From an uncultured Alphaproteobacteria bacterium (GTDB lineage Bacteria > Pseudomonadota > Alphaproteobacteria > Bin95), in NCBI GenBank assembly GCA_937891825.1, contig CALAHN010000089.1, positions 118,488 to 182,487 of the forward strand: a stretch of 64,000 nucleotides of DNA, in the 5' to 3' direction. A program made the position numbers and the translations under genes. Of this stretch, positions 8,356 to 17,096 are shown one piece after another (position 1 is the first letter of the stretch; every line of letters starts with the position of its first letter). The notes beneath the pieces were generated by a model. That model saw nothing but the letters and a program-made list of their open reading frames with translations, was not told where the DNA came from and ran no database searches.

Positions 8356-9261
8356 CTAGATTCGTGCTGCTGGCGGCTCGACGGCTTTCGCGACCCGCTC
8401 GCGGCGAAGCGCATATAGGCCGCTGGCGATGACGATCGCGCCGCCGACGAAGGTCCAGACGTCCGGAACATCGCCAAATGCGAGCCAGCCCATGAATACC
8501 GCCCAGACTGGCATGGTGTAACCGAATGGCTGCAGCGTCGACGCCGGCGCCAGTTTATATGCGGCCGGCAGCAGGAAATGGCCGACCGATCCGAGGATGC
8601 CGATCGCGACCAGCCAGAGCCATGCATCGGGCGTGGGCGACCGCCAGACGAACGGCGCGATGCTGGAAAAGCAGATCAAGCCGACGGCGGCCGTGAACAG
8701 CGTGGTCGTTTCGGCAGAATCATGGGCGGCGACTGCGCGCAGCAGGACCTGATAGACCGCCCAGCCGCCCGCTGCGGCAAGCGCGATCAGGGAAACCGGA
8801 TCGAAGACGCCGAGACCGGGGCGAATGATGATCAACACGCCGACAAACCCAAGGCCGACGGCGAAGCAGCGCCGGGGGCCGATCCGCTCGCCGAGAAAGA
8901 GCGCAGCCAATGCCATCACCAGCAGGGGCGATACCGCGGCGATCGCATGGACGTCGGCAAGCGGCATTCGGCTGAAGGCGAAGATGAAAGCCGACATCTC
9001 GACGACGAGGATGAAGGCGCGAACGAGCTGCATCCGCGGCCGGGCCGAGCGCGCGGTGCGTCTGAACCCGGCGCGGCCCGCCAGCACGGAGGCGAAGGTC
9101 AGAAAGATCCAGAACCGGACCGCCAGGATCTGCGGGATGGCCAAGCTCTCGGTCAAATGCTTCGAAATGGCGTCCATGGATGAAAGCAGGAAGAGCGCGA
9201 GCACCATCAAGGCGATCCCGAGCGCCGGCTTGTCCTGATCTGGGGGCATGGGATCAGGCAT
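8356..9261 (-). CDS. EamA/DMT-family transporter
   Basis: The 301-residue protein has about ten hydrophobic helices in two EamA repeats (roughly residues 14-140 and 150-290). Telling segments are MVLALFLLSSMDAISKHLTE, FSRMPLADVHAIAAVSPLLV with LGERIGPRR in repeat 1, and YKLAPASTLQPFGYTMPVWA with FGDVPD in repeat 2. Members of this drug/metabolite transporter superfamily export amino acids, metabolites or drugs; the substrate cannot be told from sequence. It stands alone on the reverse strand, divergent from the STAS operon. A second ATG four codons in is possible. Confidence 0.88.
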   Translation of the reverse strand: MPDPMPPDQDKPALGIALMVLALFLLSSMDAISKHLTESLAIPQILAVRFWIFLTFASVLAGRAGFRRTARSARPRMQLVRAFILVVEMSAFIFAFSRMPLADVHAIAAVSPLLVMALAALFLGERIGPRRCFAVGLGFVGVLIIIRPGLGVFDPVSLIALAAAGGWAVYQVLLRAVAAHDSAETTTLFTAAVGLICFSSIAPFVWRSPTPDAWLWLVAIGILGSVGHFLLPAAYKLAPASTLQPFGYTMPVWAVFMGWLAFGDVPDVWTFVGGAIVIASGLYALRRERVAKAVEPPAARI

Positions 9262-9459
9262 CGAATGCGATCATCATGGGAGAGAAGCGCCCTTGCGGCT
9301 GCGGTCAGGCGGCGGCGAAATTAAATGCAACCGGCCTAGCGCCGACGGCGCGCTTTGGCGATACTCCGGGGCGGAGAACGAGTCCAGCGGCGCGACGGAA
9401 GCGTGTGCTGGAACGGGGCGGATGCGCCCGAGTGGGGATGAGGAAGCAGGGGGAAGACT

Positions 9460-9807
9460 ATGGAACTCGTTGAACGACGCGAGGGGTCCGTCGTGGTGCT
9501 CGCTGCGTCTGGGCGGATCGATCATCAAACCGCCGAGGCTTTTCAGAAGGCGCTGGAGCCGCATCTTGCAGGCTGTTCGGAAGGCGGCGATAGCATCGTC
9601 GTTGAGCTTTCGGGCGTGAACTATGTCTCGAGCGTCGGCTTGCGGGCTTTGCGGCTCGCCTCAAAGAAGGTGAAGGCCCAGAAAGGCCGTATTGCCGTCG
9701 CCGCCATGCAGCCGACTGTTGCGGAGGTGTTTCGGATCAGCCGGTTCGACAGCATTCTGCCGGCCTTCGAAACGCTCGATGCAGCCGTCGGCGAATTGCA
9801 GGCTTAG
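9460..9807 (+). CDS. STAS-domain protein (anti-sigma factor antagonist-like)
   Basis: The 115-residue protein is a single STAS domain. It includes the conserved strand-loop-helix LSGVNYVSSVGLRALRLASK, in which the Ser pair before VGLR is the usual kinase target in SpoIIAA/RsbV proteins. It begins an operon (gaps of 14 and 3 bases) with a metallo-hydrolase and a SpoIIE-type phosphatase. By family logic the phosphatase would dephosphorylate this STAS protein, letting it bind a partner such as an anti-sigma kinase. No kinase or sigma factor is encoded next to it, so the output is unknown. The start has a good GGGGGAAG ribosome binding site. Confidence 0.88.
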   Translation: MELVERREGSVVVLAASGRIDHQTAEAFQKALEPHLAGCSEGGDSIVVELSGVNYVSSVGLRALRLASKKVKAQKGRIAVAAMQPTVAEVFRISRFDSILPAFETLDAAVGELQA

Positions 9808-9821
9808 AGGGGAAACCTGAC

Positions 9822-10790
9822 ATGGAGGTCACGTTCTGGGGCACGCGCGGGTCGCTGCCGACGCCGATGCAGAGCTCGCACATTCGCCAGAAGGCCCGAG
9901 CCTTGTTGCGGGCGGCGTCCGGAAAAGTTTTCAAGGATGAAGCCGCGATCGACGCCTTCCTCGACGCGCAGCCATTCTGGACGGCGAATACCTATGGCGG
10001 CGATTCGCCCTGCCTGCAGGTCGGTCTGGCGAGCAAGGAACATTTGCTCTGCGATTTCGGATCCGGCGCCCGGCGGCTCGGCGGGGCGATGCTCGGCAAG
10101 TTCGGACCAGGCGCGGGCCAGACCTACCATGTGCTGATGTCCCATCTGCACTGGGACCATCTCATGGGCTTTCCGTTCTTTCCGCCAGCTTTCATTCCAG
10201 GCAACAGGATCATCATTTACGGCTGCCATGACGATATTGAAGCATCCTTCCGGCGCCAGAATCAGGCGCCGAATTTCCCCGTCGATTTTTCATTCCTCGG
10301 CGCGAAGATCGAATTCCGCAAACTGACGGCAGGCGAGACAGTCGAAATCGCCGGCGCCGCGGTGACCCCGAAGCTGCAATTGCATGCGGGAGATTCCTAT
10401 GGCTACCGGATCCAGGCGGAGGACGCGGTTTTCGTCTATTCCAGCGATTCCGAACACCGGATCGAGGATGAGGCGGCAGGGCAAGGCTTCGTCGATTTCT
10501 TCGACAAGGCCGACCTCGTGGTTTTCGACGCCATGTATTCGCTTGCGGACGCGGTCTCCCTGAAGGAGGATTGGGGGCATTCCTCCAATATCGTCGGCGT
10601 CGAGCTTTGCCAGCGGGCGGGCGTCAAACGGCTGGCGCTATTTCATCACGAGCCGGTTTATGACGACCAGCGGATCGACCAAATCCTGTCTGATACCCGG
10701 CGCTACGAAGAGATTCGAAGGGACGCCTATCCGGGGCACCCGGTTCTTGAGGTATTGGCCGCTTATGACGGTCTGACCGTCGCGCTTTAG
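9822..10790 (+). CDS. Metallo-beta-lactamase-fold hydrolase in a partner-switch operon
   Basis: The 322-residue protein starts with VTFWGTRGSLPTP and carries the metal motif SHLHWDHLMGFPFF (HxHxDH-like), a later Asp in VYSSDSEH, and His residues near GHSSN and ALFHHEP. This is the RNase Z / PhnP-like branch of the MBL fold, which usually binds two metals and cleaves phosphodiesters. The FWGTRGS start is common in bacterial MBL proteins linked to signalling genes. Its position between STAS and SpoIIE genes suggests a signalling role, perhaps hydrolysing a cyclic or modified nucleotide, but that is inference. A GAGGGGAAA ribosome binding site precedes the ATG. Confidence 0.85.
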   Translation: MEVTFWGTRGSLPTPMQSSHIRQKARALLRAASGKVFKDEAAIDAFLDAQPFWTANTYGGDSPCLQVGLASKEHLLCDFGSGARRLGGAMLGKFGPGAGQTYHVLMSHLHWDHLMGFPFFPPAFIPGNRIIIYGCHDDIEASFRRQNQAPNFPVDFSFLGAKIEFRKLTAGETVEIAGAAVTPKLQLHAGDSYGYRIQAEDAVFVYSSDSEHRIEDEAAGQGFVDFFDKADLVVFDAMYSLADAVSLKEDWGHSSNIVGVELCQRAGVKRLALFHHEPVYDDQRIDQILSDTRRYEEIRRDAYPGHPVLEVLAAYDGLTVAL

Positions 10791-10793
10791 CCC

Positions 10794-12908
10794 ATGACAT
10801 GGGCTGCTTCGATCGCGCGGGTCACGCTGGATTGCCTTCTGGCCTGGCGCGGTTTTGGCCTGTGCGCGGCGGGCGCGCTTATCGGCCTGTTTTCCTTGAG
10901 CTTTCAGCCAGGGGTGTTCGCCAATCTCGGGCCCAACTGGTTCGATGCGCTCAATCAGGTTTGGCCACGGCAGCGGATTTCTGAACCGGTGGTCATTGTG
11001 GCGATCGATGAGGCGAGCGTCGCCGAGTTCGGGACGTGGCCCTGGCCGCGGGCGCAAACGGCCCGCCTATTCGAACGGATCGCCGCCGCCGGACCCGCGG
11101 CGGTCGGCGTCGATATCATTTTTTCCGAAGCCGCCAGCGGGTCTGCCGCCGCGATAGCGCTGCAGCCCGACGTGCCGCTCGACGTGAAGGCGTGGCTCGA
11201 AGCGCAGCCGAGCGGCGACGATGCGCTGGCGGCGGCGATCGCGACCGGCCCATTCGTGCTCGCCGTCGGCGACCGTGGCGCCAAGGTTACCGGACCGCCC
11301 GACGGAATGCCGCCCGGCATCCTCTACCAGGGACCGGACCCGGCGCCGGCGCTGACCCGGTGGCAGGTCCCATTCACGCCGCTCCGGTCCTTGGCGAACT
11401 TCACGGACGCGGCGTCGGGGGAGGGCGTCATTATTCAGGACCCTGGCGTCGATGGCGTGGTGCGCCAGATCGGACAGATATTTCAGGTCGGCGGCGGCCA
11501 CCTGGCGCCGGGCCTTGCCCTGGAGATGATGCGGGTCGCGAGCGGCGCCAATCGGATCGGGCTGGTGACTGATGCGCGCGGCGTCGACCTTGTCGTGCTG
11601 GTTGCTGGCAATGATCCGGTGCTCACGTTGCAAACGGAGCCGGACGGCACGGTGCGGCCCTGGCTTGGCGCGCGCGATGTCTCCCGTGAGGTCTCCGCGC
11701 TTGGACTGCTCAACGATGACGCCGAACTTGCAAGGCTCACCGGCAAGCTGGTGCTTGTCGGGTATACGGCCGCGGGCGGCGTCGACAAGCGCGTATCGGC
11801 GCTCGGGGAATTGCTGCCGGGCGTCGACATGCATCGCCAGACGCTTGAAGCGATCTTCGATCAGCGGCTGCTGCATCGGCCGACCTGGGCCTTGCGGGCG
11901 GAAACGCTTTTCGCGATCGTTCTGATCCTGGCCGCGGCATTTCTGCCGATCCGGTTCCGGATCGGTCCGGGCATGCTGGTCGGCGCTGCCGTCATCCTTG
12001 CCCCGCTGGCGATTTCCGCGACGGCCTATCGGGCCAACCTGCTCTTGCTGGACGGCGCCACGCCGGCGCTCGCGGCCTTCGTCGGCTCGCTGACGGGCTT
12101 GATGGCCCACCTGATCCTGACCGAGCGGGATCGACGGCGGGCTCAGGCCGTACAGGCGCGCTTCGACGGCGAAATGGCCGCGGCCAAACGCATCCAGATG
12201 GGAATTCTTCCCAATGCGGCCGAATTGTTCGCGGGCGAGAGCCGCTTCTCGATCGCGGCGACGAGCGAGCCGGCGCGAACCGTCGGCGGCGACCTCTTCG
12301 ATTTTTTCCTGCTGGACGATCGCCGCCTGTTTTTCCTCGTCGGCGACGTCGCAGGCAAGGGCCCCGAAGCGAGCTTATTCATGGCGATCTCGAAGTCCTT
12401 GTGCAAATCGACCGCGCTCCGCGGCGGCATGGATATCGGGCAAATCCTGACCCAGGCGAATACGGAGATCGCGCGGGACAATCCCGCGACCATGTTTGTC
12501 ACTGCCTTTGCCGGCATCCTTGATGTCGAATCCGGGGTGCTGGACTATTGCTGCGCGGGCCACGAGCCGCCCTGGCGCGTGCCGCCCGACGGTCCAGCCG
12601 TGCGGCTGGAGGGCGTGGGCGGCGGACCGCCGCTCTGCCTGCTCGATGAATTCGACTATGAAACCGACCGGACGACGCTCGCGCCCGGGGAAATGGTCGT
12701 CGTCGTCACCGACGGCGTCACCGAGGCTGCCAACCGCGCGGGGGAATTGTTCGGCGTCGAGCGGACCGATGCCGTCATCGCCGATATGCCCGGCGCCCCT
12801 GACGCAGCCGCGGCCCTCGATCTCTTGACCCGGCCAGTGCATGACTTCGCAGACGGAGAAGAACCTGCAGACGATCTCACCGCGCTTGTGGTGATCTGGC
12901 GCGGCTAG
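10794..12908 (+). CDS. CHASE2 sensor fused to SpoIIE/RsbU-type PP2C phosphatase
   Basis: The 704-residue membrane protein has an N-terminal anchor (about 20-40) and a CHASE2 extracytoplasmic sensor (about 60-350, e.g. [20 protein letters not shown] and VGVDIIFSE). Three closely spaced membrane helices follow (about 375-440). The cytoplasmic PP2C/SpoIIE domain (about 475-700) keeps its metal-binding aspartates in [35 protein letters not shown] and DDLTALVV. It should sense an unknown periplasmic cue and dephosphorylate a phospho-STAS protein, most likely the product two genes upstream. It starts 3 bases after the MBL gene without a clear ribosome binding site, which suggests coupled translation. 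Confidence 0.9.
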   Translation: MTWAASIARVTLDCLLAWRGFGLCAAGALIGLFSLSFQPGVFANLGPNWFDALNQVWPRQRISEPVVIVAIDEASVAEFGTWPWPRAQTARLFERIAAAGPAAVGVDIIFSEAASGSAAAIALQPDVPLDVKAWLEAQPSGDDALAAAIATGPFVLAVGDRGAKVTGPPDGMPPGILYQGPDPAPALTRWQVPFTPLRSLANFTDAASGEGVIIQDPGVDGVVRQIGQIFQVGGGHLAPGLALEMMRVASGANRIGLVTDARGVDLVVLVAGNDPVLTLQTEPDGTVRPWLGARDVSREVSALGLLNDDAELARLTGKLVLVGYTAAGGVDKRVSALGELLPGVDMHRQTLEAIFDQRLLHRPTWALRAETLFAIVLILAAAFLPIRFRIGPGMLVGAAVILAPLAISATAYRANLLLLDGATPALAAFVGSLTGLMAHLILTERDRRRAQAVQARFDGEMAAAKRIQMGILPNAAELFAGESRFSIAATSEPARTVGGDLFDFFLLDDRRLFFLVGDVAGKGPEASLFMAISKSLCKSTALRGGMDIGQILTQANTEIARDNPATMFVTAFAGILDVESGVLDYCCAGHEPPWRVPPDGPAVRLEGVGGGPPLCLLDEFDYETDRTTLAPGEMVVVVTDGVTEAANRAGELFGVERTDAVIADMPGAPDAAAALDLLTRPVHDFADGEEPADDLTALVVIWRG

Positions 12909-13021
12909 ATTTCGCTGGAATAGTGAGGGTTCCCCTTGCGCTGCAGCGCAGATTGTCGTGGTATGGGAAAAATAAAAATGCAGGGGTGCAACGCTCCTCG
13001 TTGAACGAACAGGAGAGCGTG

Positions 13022-13762
13022 ATGGCGGAAGATATTGCGATACAAATGCGCAACGTCAACAAATGGTTCGGCAAGTTTCACGTTCTGAAGGATATCAATC
13101 TTCAGATTGGACGCGGCGAGCGGATCGTGGTTTGCGGCCCATCGGGTTCCGGCAAGTCGACTTTGGTGCGCTGCATCAATCGCCTGGAGGAACATCAGGA
13201 GGGCGATATTGTCGTCGATGGCGTCGAATTGACAAACGATCTGAAGAATATCGATCAGGTTCGTTCGGAAGTTGGCATGGTCTTCCAAAGCTTCAATCTG
13301 TTTCCGCATCTGAGCGTGCTTGAGAATTGCACGCTGGCGCCGATCTGGGTGCGCAAGCAGCCGAAGGCGGAAGCCGAAGCGGCGGCTATGAAATATCTGG
13401 AACGGGTGAAGATCCCGGAGCAGGCGATGAAATATCCTGGCCAGTTGTCTGGCGGCCAGCAGCAGCGCGTCGCGATCGCGCGCGCGCTTTGCATGAACCC
13501 CCGGATCATGCTGTTCGATGAACCGACAAGCGCCCTTGACCCGGAGATGATCAAGGAAGTGCTGGATGTGATGGTCGATCTTGCGGAAAGCGGCATGACC
13601 ATGGTGTGCGTGACCCATGAAATGGGCTTCGCCCGCCAGGTCGCGAACCGTGTGATCTTCATGGACGGCGGTCAGATCGTCGAAGAAAACGAGCCCGTCG
13701 CCTTCTTTGAAAACCCCCGCAACGAGCGGACGCAACTTTTCCTCTCGCAGATATTGCACTAG
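13022..13762 (+). CDS. Polar amino acid ABC transporter ATP-binding protein (AapP/GlnQ type), orphan
   Basis: The 246-residue ATPase has Walker [21 protein letters not shown], the Q-loop [17 protein letters not shown], the signature [15 protein letters not shown], Walker [16 protein letters not shown] and the switch His in [13 protein letters not shown]. This is the PAAT subfamily pattern, closest to AapP/BztD. Those ATPases normally end an aapJQMP operon, but no binding protein or permease is present here. The true start is the ATG at 13022 after AGGAG; the ORF track extends 33 codons too far. It probably serves permeases encoded elsewhere. Its TAG stop is the first three bases of a repeat element. 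Confidence 0.93.
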   Translation: MAEDIAIQMRNVNKWFGKFHVLKDINLQIGRGERIVVCGPSGSGKSTLVRCINRLEEHQEGDIVVDGVELTNDLKNIDQVRSEVGMVFQSFNLFPHLSVLENCTLAPIWVRKQPKAEAEAAAMKYLERVKIPEQAMKYPGQLSGGQQQRVAIARALCMNPRIMLFDEPTSALDPEMIKEVLDVMVDLAESGMTMVCVTHEMGFARQVANRVIFMDGGQIVEENEPVAFFENPRNERTQLFLSQILH

Positions 13763-13810
13763 ATCAAACCAGTCTTGGGCGGTGTCGCCTAAGACCGGAG
13801 AATTTATTCG
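13760..13810. repeat. Two-hairpin intergenic repeat, truncated copy A
   Basis: Starting in the aapP stop codon, TAGATCAAACC leads into the stem CCAGTCTTGGGCG (13769-13781), loop GTGT, and CGCCTAAGACCGG (13786-13798). This is the first hairpin of the element seen complete at 32040 and 40922. The second hairpin of the full element is missing; a different palindrome lies shortly downstream. The stem carries two non-Watson-Crick positions, so this copy looks older or degenerate. Confidence 0.7.
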
Positions 13811-13831
13811 TCCTCAAGAAAATGAGATTGA

Positions 13832-13861
13832 CCGCCCTTTGGCGGAAGCGCCAAAGGGCGG
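13832..13861. terminator. Perfect 13-bp hairpin between aapP and tRNA-Leu
   Basis: CCGCCCTTTGGCG and CGCCAAAGGGCGG flank a GAAG tetraloop. It may end aapP transcription, but there is no T-tract. The CCGCCCTT arm resembles that of the 60908 hairpin. Confidence 0.45.
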
Positions 13862-13944
13862 ATCGGGAGCAATTGGCTGCGGGCGCGAATTCCCGGTCGC
13901 GCGCTGGCGCTGGCTGTGGCATGGTCGCTTGGCGCGAACAGGAT

Positions 13945-14282
13945 GCGGACGTGGCGAAATCGGTAGACGCAGCAGACTTTAATTGGAGTGCCCGCAGGGA
14001 AATCTGCTGGGTAGAACCGCTCAAATTCGGGGAACGCTAAAGGCCCTGGAGCGCGGGCGGGCTCAGACGAGCACGCCGTTCTCCAGGATCCCAGGCCAAT
14101 CCCGAACCAAGCCCCAAGCGCGGGGAAGGTGTAGAGACTGGACGGGCGGCGCCTAAGGCGAAAGCTAGGGCGAAGGGACAGTCCAGACCACGAACGCCCA
14201 TTCGGGCGGCGGCGAAAGTCGAAGTGGTACGAAAATCTGTTTCTCTATGAGAGTGCGGGTTCGAGTCCCGCCGTCCGCACCA
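13945..14282 (+). tRNA. tRNA-Leu(UAA), interrupted by a group I intron
   Basis: The 5' exon (13945-13979) starts GCGGACGTGGCGAAATCGGT and runs through the D arm to the first anticodon base. The 3' exon (14232-14282) starts AAAATCTGTTTCTC and ends CGTCCGCACCA with encoded CCA. Joined, they give an 86-nt class II tRNA: acceptor stem GCGGACG/CGTCCGC, anticodon stem GCAGA/TCTGT with loop CT-TAA-AA, a long variable arm TCTC-TAT-GAGA, and T arm GCGGG-TTCGAGT-CCCGC. The anticodon UAA is split U|AA by the intron. The gene is convergent with the antiporter gene, whose stop lies 16 bases beyond the CCA. Confidence 0.95.
13980..14231 (+). ncRNA. Group I self-splicing intron (tRNA-Leu UAA type)
   Basis: The 252-nt insertion sits between U34 and A35 of the anticodon, the same site as the classic cyanobacterial and plastid tRNA-Leu(UAA) intron. 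P1 pairs exon ACUU with intron GAGU so that the splice-site U forms the required U-G wobble, and the intron ends in G. Core elements match the cyanobacterial pattern in order: CAAATTCGGGGAACGCTAAA, CCAATCCCGAACCAAGCC, and GGTGTAGAGACTGGACGGGC, then P8 (CGCCTA...TAGGGCG), AGTCC for the 3' strand of P7, and a closing P9 hairpin (ACCAC...GTGGT). No homing endonuclease ORF is present. Confidence 0.93.
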
Positions 14283-14297
14283 ATTTTCGCTTCCCGT

Positions 14298-16808
14298 CTA
14301 CAGCACCGGCGCCGGCGAATAAGTTGCGATCCGTTCGGCCGCGGCCGCGCGGATAATCGACTCGATCGCCGGGTCGCGGGCCGACAGCTTCTGAAACGCC
14401 CGGCGGCGCAGCGCCAGAAGGCGGCAGAAGCCGAGCGAGGTGACATCGGCCGAACGCCTGCGGTGCGGATAGAGGAACGCCAACTCGCCGAAGAAGTCGC
14501 CGGTGCCGTAACTCACCGTCGTGTCGCCGACCACGGTCTCGAGTGCGCCCGATGCGACGAAATACATCGTGCCGCCACGCTCGCCCGCTTTCACGACCTG
14601 CTCGCCCGGCGTCGAAAATTCGGTGCGGAGGGCTTTGGCCAGGGACCGCTTCTGTTGCGGCGAGAGGGCGGCGAAGACCGGCACGCGATCCAGCAGCGCC
14701 GTCGGCGTCATGGTCAGGTCAAGCTTCGGCGGCTGGGCCGCCCGGCGCTCGCGCGCCTCGAGGCCGGCGATAAGGTCGTCATACAATTCCTGGCCGATGA
14801 CGCCGTCGCTCAACAGGCGGGCATATTGCTGCCGTTCGCGGCGGATGGCGGTGCGCGCGACAAGCGCCGTTTCGACCGACAGGGAATATTTCGGGTATTG
14901 GGTCGCAATCGCCTCGATCTCGCCATTGATCGCAACATGACGGTGCTGCATGACCTGCTTCAGGTTGTCGGCGGCATCCGTCCCGATCATCGGTTCGATG
15001 GAGCGGCCGACGAAGTCGACCAGGTCGCGAACGAACCGCTCGCTTTCCAGAAGCGTCGTGAAATGCAGCTCGATCGTCGCCCGAAGCGGCCAGTCGAGCC
15101 AGAGATAGCGCCGAAGCAGCACCGCGGCGCGAAACGGCTTCGACGGCCGGAGCGCCGTCATCGTCGCCGCGGCATAGCCTTCGCGGCCGTCCATGCGCGC
15201 AGCGTCGGCGATGCGGTCGGCGTTCAGGCGGAGCACGGCGGCGGCGCGGCGGCCGATGGCGCCGTCTTCCAGCGCGCGCCGGATCAAGCGGGCTTCCTGG
15301 CCGGCGGCGATTGCGAGACCGAGGCGCAGACGCTCGCCGAAGGGGATCCGTTCGCCGGCGGCCTGGGCTTCGGCCTCAGCCTCAACGGCCAGCTTCTGCT
15401 CGCCGAGCGCGGCTTCGACGGCGGCGAGGGCCTCCGGCTCCAGGTGTCGTTCCCGGGCAATGTTGCCGACGACGGTGCGGACACGCTCCAGCGAGCCGGC
15501 GATGATCTTTTCCCGGAGCGCCATGTCGGTCGCGGACAAGCTGTTCAACTTGAGCTTCCGGGTCAGCCAGGCCAGCGTCGACGCGTTCAGGAAAATCGTG
15601 AGCAGCGTATAGGTCGCGGCGATCGCGGCCAGCATGCGAGCGTCGCTGCCGAGCGCCGAAAGGTCCGCGATCGAGAGCGCCAGGACGAGCGTCACCGAAC
15701 CCCGGACGCCGCCCCAAAGCACCAGATAGCTTTGCTGGCGGGTCAGGGGCGCCGTCAGGCGGATGCGGGCGAGGGCGGGCGTGACGCCCAGCAGGATCAC
15801 CGCCCGCGCCGCCATGGCCGCCAGGTAGACCACCAATGTCGCCGGTACGATCATCCAATCCAGCGCGCCGATCAGGCCTGGCACGAGGCTCGTCGCGATG
15901 ATCATGATCAAGGCGTTCGCCCAGAACCCGATCTGGGTCCAGACCGTGCGGACCGTCTGCCAGTTTCCGGGGCCCATGCGCATGAAGCCGGTCCAGCCTG
16001 TCATCATGCCGGCGAACACGACTGCGACGACGCCGGAGCCGCCGAAGACCTGCTCAGCCGCGATGAAGGAGCCGTAAGCGACGATGACGGTGACCGAGGC
16101 CTCGGCGGCGCTTGAGCGCGACAGCAGCGGATAGATCTGGCCCGCGACCGCCGCGATCAACAGGCCGACGCCGGCGCCTGTGCCGAAGCTGTAAAGAAAA
16201 TCGTACAAAATCCGCAGGAAGGATGGCGTTATTTCATGGCGCATGACGCCCAGGAGCAATCCGAAAATTGCGATCGCCGCCGCGTCGTTCAGCAAGCTTT
16301 CGCCTTCCAGGATGACCAGAAGCCGGCGCGGGGCGCCCAGTTCGCGGAATGTCGAGATGACCGCGCCAGGGTCGGTCGTCGCGACGGCGCTGCCAAGCAA
16401 CAGGCAGGCTACGAAGGCGATCGGCGTCGCCGCCCAAAGCGCCACGCCGACCAACGCGGTCGCGGTCGCAACCGCCAGCACCGCCATCACCACGACAAGC
16501 GCCGTATCCTCCGCCAGCCGCCGGACATTGACCGATAACGTCATCTCGAACAGGAGCGGCGGGAGGAAGAGGTACAGCATCGACTGCGAGTTCAGCGCCA
16601 GTTGCTGCACGAACCATTGGTCATAGCTGTCGAGGACTCCGGAATGCACCTCTCCGCCCAGCACCGATGTGACTAAGCCGTAAGTCAGGCCAAGCGCGGC
16701 GAACAGCACGGCGACCGGCTGATGCAGCCAGCGCGCCAGGGGCACGGCCAGGGCGGCCACGCCCAAAAGCGCCAGCAGCAGCAGCAAGCCGACAATGACG
16801 ATGCTCAT
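14298..16808 (-). CDS. CPA1 sodium/proton antiporter with C-terminal cyclic-nucleotide-binding domain
   Basis: The 836-residue protein has 12-13 membrane helices in the first 430 residues, with the CPA1 signatures FLPPLLFEMTL, ATTDPGAVIS and ILEGESLLNDAAAIAIFG. A long cytoplasmic helical region follows (about 430-690). A cNMP-binding domain occupies about 700-820, with STPGEQVVKAGERGGTMYFV and a degenerate phosphate-binding cassette (GTGDFFGELAFLYPHRRRSA, which retains FGE-LA). This architecture resembles SLC9C and SOS1-type exchangers, so transport may be gated by cAMP/cGMP or a related ligand. The ATG overlaps the TGA of a short upstream frame (ATGA) and has no ribosome binding site of its own. 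Confidence 0.92.
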   Translation of the reverse strand: MSIVIVGLLLLLALLGVAALAVPLARWLHQPVAVLFAALGLTYGLVTSVLGGEVHSGVLDSYDQWFVQQLALNSQSMLYLFLPPLLFEMTLSVNVRRLAEDTALVVVMAVLAVATATALVGVALWAATPIAFVACLLLGSAVATTDPGAVISTFRELGAPRRLLVILEGESLLNDAAAIAIFGLLLGVMRHEITPSFLRILYDFLYSFGTGAGVGLLIAAVAGQIYPLLSRSSAAEASVTVIVAYGSFIAAEQVFGGSGVVAVVFAGMMTGWTGFMRMGPGNWQTVRTVWTQIGFWANALIMIIATSLVPGLIGALDWMIVPATLVVYLAAMAARAVILLGVTPALARIRLTAPLTRQQSYLVLWGGVRGSVTLVLALSIADLSALGSDARMLAAIAATYTLLTIFLNASTLAWLTRKLKLNSLSATDMALREKIIAGSLERVRTVVGNIARERHLEPEALAAVEAALGEQKLAVEAEAEAQAAGERIPFGERLRLGLAIAAGQEARLIRRALEDGAIGRRAAAVLRLNADRIADAARMDGREGYAAATMTALRPSKPFRAAVLLRRYLWLDWPLRATIELHFTTLLESERFVRDLVDFVGRSIEPMIGTDAADNLKQVMQHRHVAINGEIEAIATQYPKYSLSVETALVARTAIRRERQQYARLLSDGVIGQELYDDLIAGLEARERRAAQPPKLDLTMTPTALLDRVPVFAALSPQQKRSLAKALRTEFSTPGEQVVKAGERGGTMYFVASGALETVVGDTTVSYGTGDFFGELAFLYPHRRRSADVTSLGFCRLLALRRRAFQKLSARDPAIESIIRAAAAERIATYSPAPVL

Positions 16809-17096
16809 GACAGGCGTGCGGGCGCGCGCTGCGGCCTGGCCGGGCCATCGGGCAAATCCGGGTGCTGATGCTCAGCCATCGAAGCGCCAATTTCTCGCGG
16901 GGGCTTGCCCCGCGCGTCAGGAAGACGTCGCCGCACGCCCGAAGCGCGCGCCCTTCGGCGAAGGCCGGATGGGCATGCCATAAAGGTCGTGGCAGTGTAC
17001 CATAGCTGCGATCGGCCTTTAATCGGTTGATCGTCCAATAGAAAGATTTTTGAAGGCTCAGGCCTCTCTGACGCCTGCGTTGAAGGATGGACTGTT

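Noticed and set aside
14247-16115. 622-codon forward ORF opposite the antiporter
   Set aside because: Begins inside the tRNA 3' exon and has Arg/Gly/Gln-rich shadow composition without domains.
16805-17038. 77-codon reverse frame ending at the antiporter start as a real gene
   Set aside because: No clear ribosome binding site or recognisable protein. Mentioned only as a possible translational coupler, since it ends in ATGA with the antiporter.
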